Assembly (NCBI GenBank): GCA_028284605.1
Contig: JANQRL010000051.1
Span: forward strand, 1 to 64,000
From: Paracoccaceae bacterium
Lineage (GTDB): Bacteria; Pseudomonadota; Alphaproteobacteria; Rhodobacterales; Rhodobacteraceae
Direction: 5' to 3'
Length of the DNA: 64,000 bases
This document shows, one piece after another, positions 58,932 through 64,000 of the stretch. Every line of letters begins with the position of its first letter. Position 1 is the first letter of the stretch. Under the pieces are notes generated by a model. That model was not told the origin of the DNA. It worked only from the letters and a program-made list of their open reading frames with translations, and did no database searches. The position numbers and the translations under genes are program-made.

Positions 58932-59522
58932 ATGGACGCGCCGCATCCGGTCCGCGATGTGGTGGAGCGGCTGGGCGCGCTGTCGGAGCGCGAGACCGTT
59001 ACCTTGGGCGAGCTGACCGAAGCCTTCGGCCCGGCCTCCTTCGTCCCCGCGCTGATGGTGCCGGCGCTGCTCGTCGTCTCGCCGCTTTCCGGCATTCCGG
59101 TCTTCTCGTCCATTTGCGGGCTGACCATCGCACTGATCGCCCTCCAGATGGTGGTGCGGCGGCGGTTCCTCTGGCTGCCGGGCTGGATTCGGCGGCGCCA
59201 GCTCGGCGGCAGCCAATTGGGCAGCGCTGTCGGGCGGCTGACCCGGCTCGCCGACTGGCTCGACCGGCACAGCCGGGCGCGGCTCCGGGTGCTGGTCCGC
59301 ATGCCGGGCGGGCTGGTGCCGCGCATCGGGGCGGTGCTCTGCGGTCTCGCGATGCCGTTTCTGGAACTCGTCCCGTTCTCCTCGTCGCTCCTCGGCACCG
59401 CGGTGCTGCTTTTCTCCGTGAGCTTTCTGGCGCGCGACGGGCTCTATGTCCTCGCCGGGTTGATCGTGATGGGGACCGCCGCGACGGTGCCGGTCCTGGT
59501 CTGGGGCCAGATCCTCGGCTGA
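58932..59522 (+). CDS. exoD: ExoD family exopolysaccharide protein
   Basis: A 196-residue membrane protein with about four helices, matching ExoD. Key segments are LTLGELTEAFGPASFVPALMVPALLVVSPLSGIPVFSSICGLTIALIALQMVVRRRFLWLPGWIRRRQL and the later SRARLRVLVRMPGGLVPRIGAVLCGLAMPFLELVPFSSSL, read in parts. ExoD was found in Rhizobium as needed for exopolysaccharide production and alkaline tolerance; its biochemical role is unknown. The ATG at 58932 lies 4 bases after the regulator's stop, so both may be on one transcript. Confidence 0.88.
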   Translation: MDAPHPVRDVVERLGALSERETVTLGELTEAFGPASFVPALMVPALLVVSPLSGIPVFSSICGLTIALIALQMVVRRRFLWLPGWIRRRQLGGSQLGSAVGRLTRLADWLDRHSRARLRVLVRMPGGLVPRIGAVLCGLAMPFLELVPFSSSLLGTAVLLFSVSFLARDGLYVLAGLIVMGTAATVPVLVWGQILG

Positions 59523-59612
59523 GTCCCCATGGGTCGGGAATCCGCGACTTAGGGAGAGCGGCGGTTTCGTGCTAGGGTTGCGCCATATTGATCCAGTCAT
59601 ATGCGAGGTCCC

Positions 59613-61244
59613 ATGTCCCCCATTCCCGACCCGCCCGAGGCCAAGCCGATCCGCAGCGCAACCTGGATGAAGATCGTCGGCGCCGGCTTCGCCTTTCTTC
59701 TTGTTCTCGCCTTTCTCGGCCTGGGCATCCTGGCCTCGATGCGCAATGACGTTGTGTTCGGCTGCGATGCGTTCAGTTTTCTCGCCCCCGCCTTTGCCAT
59801 CGGCGCCGCGATGTCGGCGGTCTTCCTCGGCGGCGGCGCGGCGATCGCCGGCAACCTGGGCGAGTACTTCCAGACCCGCCCGCTGACCGTGTCGCTGACC
59901 GGCGGCGTCGCGGTCCTGGTCATCATGTTCGGTATCTTCTTCGGACTTCAGCCCGAGGATTGTGGCAGCCAGGGCGAGGCGCGGCTCGAGTTCCGCGCCG
60001 TTCCCGACGCGCTGACCGTCGATCCGGGCAGTTCGCTCTGGACCCGGGAGAACACCCATGACGCGCGCGACACCTACGAGGTTGCGGTGCTGGTGACCGC
60101 AGGCGTGGCGCAGGAGGTGCTGGAGGTTCTGGAGAACGGCAGCCCGGTCTGTCAGGTGACGCTGTCCTTCGCCAACGGCTTTCCGGCCGAAGCGGAGGGC
60201 CACGACTACGAGTTTTTCGAGATGCCGGCGCCGGCGAGCTTCAAGCTCGACTATGCCGGGCCCGGCGGCGACCGTGAGGAGCGTGTCGCCGTCGATGACT
60301 GCTTTCGCCATGGCCAGCGCCGCCTGATCGGCGAATTGGTGGTGTCTCTGACCCATGGTCAGGTCCGGTTCGCGCGGCCGAAACCGAGCGAAGAGCCCAG
60401 CGTCAACGAATTCGCCGGCGGCTCGGCGCCGGCCGTGCTGCCGCGGGAGGAAACTCGGCTCCTGGGCGGACTGATTGCCGCGGCCCAGGCCCAGAGCGTC
60501 GGGATGGACTATACCGAGCTGCGCGAGATGCTGGGTTCCACGAACGAAAAACTGCGTGTGGAGGCGCGGCGGCTGCTCGCGGCGGAGTTCGACAGCTATG
60601 CGCGGCCGGCCTTGGAGGACCTCTTCAACCCGCGGAGCCGGCTGAGCCCGGAGCTGCTCACGAGCCTGCTGCACGGGCTGATCGGCGGGATCGAGGCCCG
60701 GGTGCCGGGTCTTGCGCCGCAGGCCGGGCGCGATCTGGCGCAGCCGCTGCCTTACGTGCAGGGCCGCGAGGCGGAGCTGGTCGAACTGACCGCCCATTTC
60801 GACAGTTCGGTCCGTCAGCAGGCGCGGCGGCTGATCCAGCGCTATCCGGTCGACGCCTTCGTGCCGCAGATCGACCACGCCCTGACGCGGGCCGAGACGT
60901 CCTGCCCGGACGAGCGGCTCGGCTGGCAGGTCTACGCCGCGGTCTTCTTCACCTATAACCGGATGATCCAGGCCGGGCTCGACGGCGCGATCACGCCGGA
61001 AACGGCGCCGGGCTGGGACCGGCAGACGGACCGGATTCAGGCGCTGGTCGGCCGCTGCGTGAGCGGGCCTGAAGCCGCCGATGCGGCCCTGCTCGATTAC
61101 GGGCGCGCCACGGTCTATGGCTGGGCTGGGGAGACCGGCCGGGTCGCCACCGCACAGAGCGATTTCAGCACCTTCCTGACCGGGCGCGAGGCGGATTACT
61201 ACATGCAGAGCCATATCGAGCGGATCGGGCAGATCGGCGGGTAG
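59613..61244 (+). CDS. Unassigned membrane protein with long helical C-terminal region
   Basis: A 543-residue protein. It has three predicted membrane segments at residues ~20-42, ~55-80 and ~92-112, then a beta-rich section with two cysteines (CQVTLSFANGFPAEAEGHD), and from about residue 280 an alpha-helical region with repeated leucine-rich helices (LREMLGSTNEKLRVEARRLLAAEF, FDSSVRQQARRLIQRYPVDAFVPQI) that resembles HEAT-like repeats. No family was recognised. The ATG at 59613 is chosen because GAGG lies just upstream, while an ATG at 59601 has no site. Confidence 0.6.
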   Translation: MSPIPDPPEAKPIRSATWMKIVGAGFAFLLVLAFLGLGILASMRNDVVFGCDAFSFLAPAFAIGAAMSAVFLGGGAAIAGNLGEYFQTRPLTVSLTGGVAVLVIMFGIFFGLQPEDCGSQGEARLEFRAVPDALTVDPGSSLWTRENTHDARDTYEVAVLVTAGVAQEVLEVLENGSPVCQVTLSFANGFPAEAEGHDYEFFEMPAPASFKLDYAGPGGDREERVAVDDCFRHGQRRLIGELVVSLTHGQVRFARPKPSEEPSVNEFAGGSAPAVLPREETRLLGGLIAAAQAQSVGMDYTELREMLGSTNEKLRVEARRLLAAEFDSYARPALEDLFNPRSRLSPELLTSLLHGLIGGIEARVPGLAPQAGRDLAQPLPYVQGREAELVELTAHFDSSVRQQARRLIQRYPVDAFVPQIDHALTRAETSCPDERLGWQVYAAVFFTYNRMIQAGLDGAITPETAPGWDRQTDRIQALVGRCVSGPEAADAALLDYGRATVYGWAGETGRVATAQSDFSTFLTGREADYYMQSHIERIGQIGG

Positions 61245-61306
61245 GGCGCGATGGCGGAGCCGCCGCATCGACGCTCCGACGCGCGCGGCTCGGGTCGGGG
61301 GCGGGG

Positions 61307-61398
61307 AAGGCGCGTCGACGCGCCTTGTTTAAGCGCCGTCGACGGCGCTTGAGGACGCGATCTCGAGATCGCGTAAGAACGGCCCGTCGACGGGCCGT
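61307..61398. repeat. Four-palindrome cassette, copy 4 (most regular)
   Basis: Four perfect 20-bp palindromes with exact 4-nt spacers (gttt, gagg, aaga): P1 AAGGCGCGTCGACGCGCCTT (61307-61326), P2 AAGCGCCGTCGACGGCGCTT (61331-61350), P3 ACGCGATCTCGAGATCGCGT (61355-61374) and P4 ACGGCCCGTCGACGGGCCGT (61379-61398). The period is exactly 24 bp. It lies between the convergent 543-residue membrane protein and rpsU. Confidence 0.92.
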
Positions 61399-61461
61399 CC
61401 CGCCCCCGTCCCGAGACGCCATCGGTCCTTTCCCGCTCCTCGCCGCGATCCGGCCATAACG

Positions 61462-61490
61462 AAACCCCCGTGGCCGGGCCGCGGGGGTTC
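61462..61490 (-). terminator. Rho-independent terminator of rpsU
   Basis: AACCCCCG (61463-61470) and CGGGGGTT (61482-61489) form an 8-bp stem. On the minus strand, TTTCGTT follows. It lies 39 bases after the rpsU stop, leaving the palindrome cassette further downstream. Confidence 0.75.
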
Positions 61491-61528
61491 AAACCTGTCG
61501 TCGACGGGAACGTCGGCCTTGAGGCGCT

Positions 61529-61735
61529 TCAGAGCAGCCCTTCGCGCTGGGCCTTCTTGCGCGCCAGCTTGCGCTGACGGCGGATAGCCTCGGCCTTTTC
61601 GCGGGCACGCTTTTCCGACGGCTTCTCGAAATGCTGCCGGAGCTTCATCTCCCGGAACACGCCTTCGCGCTGCAGCTTCTTCTTGAGCGCGCGGAGCGCC
61701 TGATCGACATTGTTGTCGCGGACACTGACCTGCAT
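61529..61735 (-). CDS. rpsU: Ribosomal protein S21
   Basis: The 68-residue small-subunit protein S21, which promotes base pairing between the 16S rRNA 3' end and mRNA. It opens with [25 protein letters not shown] and ends in a basic tail of arginine and lysine ([20 protein letters not shown]), the family pattern. It is divergent from the COQ9 gene. This neighbourhood is usual in Rhodobacterales and supports the taxonomic assignment. Confidence 0.97.
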   Translation of the reverse strand: MQVSVRDNNVDQALRALKKKLQREGVFREMKLRQHFEKPSEKRAREKAEAIRRQRKLARKKAQREGLL

Positions 61736-61853
61736 GTGGGTGTCACCACCTTTCTAGAGTTCGGGTTGCATGGAAGTGCAGGAAGCCGCCATATAGCAAG
61801 GGCTCCCTGGCTTGTCTAGGGTGCCGCCAGAGCCACGCAACAGGGGGCGAACC

Positions 61854-62558
61854 ATGACCGAACGGAGCGATTTCGACGCGGTGAAGGACCGGCTTCTCGA
61901 CGCGATCCTGCCCCATGTCGCCTTCGACGGCTGGTCGGAGACCGCCTTTGTCGCCGCCACCCACGATGCCGGGATCGACCCGGGCGAGGCGCGGCGCCAT
62001 TGCCGGCGCGGGGCCGCCGATCTGGCCATCGCCTTCCATGAGCGCGGCGATGCCTGGATGCTCGAACGGCTCACCGCCGAGCCGATGAACGACCTCAAGA
62101 TACGCGAGAAGATCGCGCGTGCGATCCGCGTCCGCCTCGACGTGATCGAGGACAAGGAGGCGGTGCGGCGGGGCGCGGCGCTCTTCGCTCTGCCGCATAT
62201 GGCGGGAGAGGGGGCGCGGCTCGTCTGGAACACGGCGGATGCGATCTGGGACGCCATCGGCGACCCGAGCGACGATCTGAACTGGTACACGAAACGCGCG
62301 ATCCTCTCCGGCGTCTGGTCGGCGACATTGCTCTACTGGCTCGGCGATGTGAGCCCCGATCATGAGGCAACCGACGCCTTCGTCGACCGGCGGATCGCGA
62401 ATGTGATGCAGTTCGAGAAGATGAAGGCGCAGGCGAACCAGAACCGGCTCCTGCGGCCCCTCACCGAACCCCTCGGGCGGCTCGCCGCGATGGTGAAGGC
62501 CCCCTCGAAAATGCCCCGGGTCGACCTGCCCGGAAGCTGGATCTCGCCCGACCGATGA
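61854..62558 (+). CDS. COQ9 family protein
   Basis: A 234-residue protein of the COQ9 family, a lipid-binding TetR-like fold required for ubiquinone synthesis in mitochondria and alphaproteobacteria. Landmarks are LLDAILPHVAFDGWSETAFVAATHDAGIDPGEARRHC, LKIREKIARAIRVRLDVIEDKEAVRRGAALFALP and LNWYTKRAILSGVWSATLLYWLGDVSPDHEATDAFVDRRIANVMQFEK, read in parts. In yeast it presents substrates to COQ7. The ATG at 61854 is supported by a strong GGGGG site. Its stop overlaps the next gene by four bases. Confidence 0.92.
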   Translation: MTERSDFDAVKDRLLDAILPHVAFDGWSETAFVAATHDAGIDPGEARRHCRRGAADLAIAFHERGDAWMLERLTAEPMNDLKIREKIARAIRVRLDVIEDKEAVRRGAALFALPHMAGEGARLVWNTADAIWDAIGDPSDDLNWYTKRAILSGVWSATLLYWLGDVSPDHEATDAFVDRRIANVMQFEKMKAQANQNRLLRPLTEPLGRLAAMVKAPSKMPRVDLPGSWISPDR

Positions 62559-63535
62559 CCGAGACGATGCGCGTGGTCGAAATCGCCGCACCGGGCGGGC
62601 CCGAGGTCCTGCGCCCGGCGGAACGACCGCGCCCGGCGCCGGGACATGGCGAGGTGCTGATCCGCGTGGCCTATGCTGGGGTGAACCGGCCCGACGCGCT
62701 ACAACGGGCCGGGCTTTACAAACCGCCGCCGGGGGCGAGCGATCTGGCGGGGCTCGAGGCGGCCGGAGAGATCGCGGCGGTCGGGCCGGGCGTCACCGGT
62801 CGGGCTGTCGGCGACGCGGTCTGCGCCCTGCTGCCCGGGGGCGGTTATGCGGAATATGTGGTCACCCCGGCAGCCCATTGCCTGCCGGTGCCGGCGCCGC
62901 TCACGCTCAAGGAGGCGGCCTGCCTGCCCGAGACGTTCTTCACGGTCTGGTCCAACGTCTTCGAGCGCGGCGGGCTGAAGGCCGGGGAGCGGTTTCTGGT
63001 CCATGGCGGGTCCTCGGGGATCGGGACGACAGCGATCCAGCTCGCGCACCGGTTCGGCGCCCGGGTCCTCGCCACCGCCGGTTCGGCGGAGAAATGCACA
63101 GCCTGCGAGAGGCTTGGGGCGGAGCGGGCGATCAACTACCGCGAGGCGGATTTCGTGGAGATCCTTCGGGCCGAAGGCGGCGCCCATCTAATCCTCGACA
63201 TGGTGGGCGGCGACTACCTGCCGCGCAATGTGAAGGCGCTCGCCGATGAGGGCCGGCTGGTGCAGATCGCCTTCCTGCAAGGGCCCAAGGTGGAGCTGAA
63301 CTTCGCCCAGGTCATGCTGCGGCGGCTGACGATTACCGGCTCGACGCTCAGGCCGCAATCGGACCTCGCCAAGGCCCGCATCGCTGAGGCGCTTCGGGAG
63401 CACGTCTGGCCCCTGCTGGAGGCGGGCCGGGTGGCGCCGGTCATGGATCAGGAATTCCCGCTCGAAGACGCCGCCGCCGCCCATGCGCGGATGGAGAGCT
63501 CGGCCCATATCGGGAAGATCGTGCTGAAGGTCTGA
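62555..63535 (+). CDS. NAD(P)H quinone oxidoreductase (MDR superfamily)
   Basis: A 326-residue medium-chain dehydrogenase/reductase without zinc-binding cysteines, of the quinone oxidoreductase/PIG3 type. The nucleotide-binding segment is FLVHGGSSGIGTTAIQLAHRFGARVLATAGSAEKCTACERLGAERAINYR in parts, with VNRPDALQRAGLYKPPPGASDLAGLEAAGEI at the N-terminus. It reduces quinones using NADPH. Overlap with coq9 suggests a link to ubiquinone, although this is inference. It ends 5 bases from the convergent RNase T2 gene. Confidence 0.92.
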   Translation: MTETMRVVEIAAPGGPEVLRPAERPRPAPGHGEVLIRVAYAGVNRPDALQRAGLYKPPPGASDLAGLEAAGEIAAVGPGVTGRAVGDAVCALLPGGGYAEYVVTPAAHCLPVPAPLTLKEAACLPETFFTVWSNVFERGGLKAGERFLVHGGSSGIGTTAIQLAHRFGARVLATAGSAEKCTACERLGAERAINYREADFVEILRAEGGAHLILDMVGGDYLPRNVKALADEGRLVQIAFLQGPKVELNFAQVMLRRLTITGSTLRPQSDLAKARIAEALREHVWPLLEAGRVAPVMDQEFPLEDAAAAHARMESSAHIGKIVLKV

Positions 63536-63540
63536 CCGGC

Positions 63541-64000
63541 TCAGCGCAGCGGCACGAAATAGGCGTCGCGGAGAGCGCAGTCGCGGACCACATCGGCGCC
63601 GCAGACCCGTGGATCCAACCCGCGGGTCAGGCACAGCCGAACCTCCTGGATATGGCCGTCGCGGCAGGTGATGGTGAGCATGTCGGGTTCCAGGCCGGGA
63701 TTGGCCGCGAGGAATGCCTCTTCGACGACCGAGGCGGGGAGGCGGACCGGTTCGCTCAGGTTGCGGAAGACTTCCGGTCGAACGACGCTCTCGGAGGCCA
63801 GTTCCGAGAGGCGGTAGTAGTCCGCCGCCGCGAGGCCCGAGCAGCGGCCATGCTTGTTCCACTGGTGCCACGCCGCGCCGCCGGAGCCGAAGAGGCCGGC
63901 CTGCGCGGCGGTGTCGGCGCGGGACGGGTTGCGGTGGCGGGTCGGGCAGTAATCGGGCCAGCCGATCTCGTATTGCGGCCAGAGCCCGTGCAGAGACCAG
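63541..64000 (-). CDS. Ribonuclease T2 family protein (5' end beyond the window)
   Basis: At least 152 codons of a gene cut off by the right edge. Both active-site motifs of RNase T2 are readable by translating the minus strand: CAS I SLHGLWPQYE and CAS II WHQWNKHGRCSGL. The catalytic histidines of both motifs are present, but the usual glutamate in HExxKHG is Gln here. Four or more cysteines in the C-terminal part suggest disulfides. The enzyme would degrade RNA in the periplasm or outside the cell; its signal peptide would lie beyond the window. The family is clear. Confidence 0.88.
   Translation of the reverse strand, partial: WSLHGLWPQYEIGWPDYCPTRHRNPSRADTAAQAGLFGSGGAAWHQWNKHGRCSGLAAADYYRLSELASESVVRPEVFRNLSEPVRLPASVVEEAFLAANPGLEPDMLTITCRDGHIQEVRLCLTRGLDPRVCGADVVRDCALRDAYFVPLR

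Noticed and set aside
61480-61500. GGTTCAAACC resembling a tRNA T-loop
   Set aside because: No acceptor, D or anticodon stems surround it. It is part of the rpsU terminator.

Overview
The window is 64 kb of high-GC chromosomal DNA, tightly packed with genes on both strands, many overlapping by 1-20 bases. The gene content points to an alphaproteobacterium of the order Rhodobacterales: split b/b' subunits in the ATP synthase F0 cluster, a COQ9 family gene beside rpsU, three deformylase-family genes in tandem ahead of fmt, an AerR/PpaA-like B12 protein, a CtrA-type operator, and a rpoZ-rel-DUF2062-pdxJ-acpS-lepB-rnc block. No tRNA, rRNA, CRISPR array, prophage or complete insertion sequence was seen.

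Layout. 0.2-3.1 kb (minus): IalB-like secreted protein, rlmN, a patatin-like phospholipase and a small ribbon-helix-helix protein. 3.3-6.2 kb: asparaginase, a flavin reductase and a ten-helix membrane protein under an operator-rich promoter. 6.4-11.7 kb: smc and etfBA. 11.7-15.6 kb: a small secreted protein, a single-domain response regulator behind a CtrA box, a glutathionyl-hydroquinone reductase, and a MalY-type PLP enzyme. 15.7-18.3 kb: def-def-def-like-fmt. 18.3-18.5 kb: a 187-bp element with perfect 19-bp terminal inverted repeats. 18.6-22.8 kb: rnhA, a methyltransferase, a DUF3429 protein, Hsp20, a trypsin-like protease and small membrane proteins. 23.2-26.8 kb: azoreductase/LysR and ArsR/EamA divergent pairs. 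27-29.5 kb: the F0 operon. 29.7-33 kb: OmpA-type lipoprotein, Ada-like alkyltransferase, nth and a PfkB kinase. 33-39.4 kb: a solitary pstB, a secreted hydrolase with an AraC regulator, and a divergent sulfotransferase/glycosyltransferase pair. 39.4-46.2 kb: HIT protein, polA and an ispH operon. 46.5-57 kb: B12-binding regulator, NYN protein, folK, rpoZ, rel, pdxJ, acpS, lepB and rnc. 57-64 kb: ald with its Lrp-type regulator, ExoD, an unassigned 543-residue membrane protein, rpsU, coq9, a quinone oxidoreductase and an RNase T2 cut by the window edge.

Functional links. Several blocks make sense as units: fmt adds and Def removes the formyl group of initiator methionine; ETF feeds electrons to quinone and the F0 genes encode the proton channel; rpoZ and rel both bear on the ppGpp response; acpS, lepB and rnc form a housekeeping operon. 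The sulfotransferase and glycosyltransferase probably act on a surface polymer.

The most unusual structure is intergenic. Four gaps between convergent genes (about 25.3, 33.1, 57.1 and 61.35 kb) each carry a cassette of four or five different 20-bp palindromes, mostly centred on GTCGAC, separated by 4-nt spacers so that the centres repeat every 24 bp. A fifth convergent gap (12.77-12.81 kb) holds two AT-rich palindromes of a different type. These look like a family of multi-hairpin insulator/terminator or REP-like elements. I know of no description of this exact 24-bp arrangement, but could not search.
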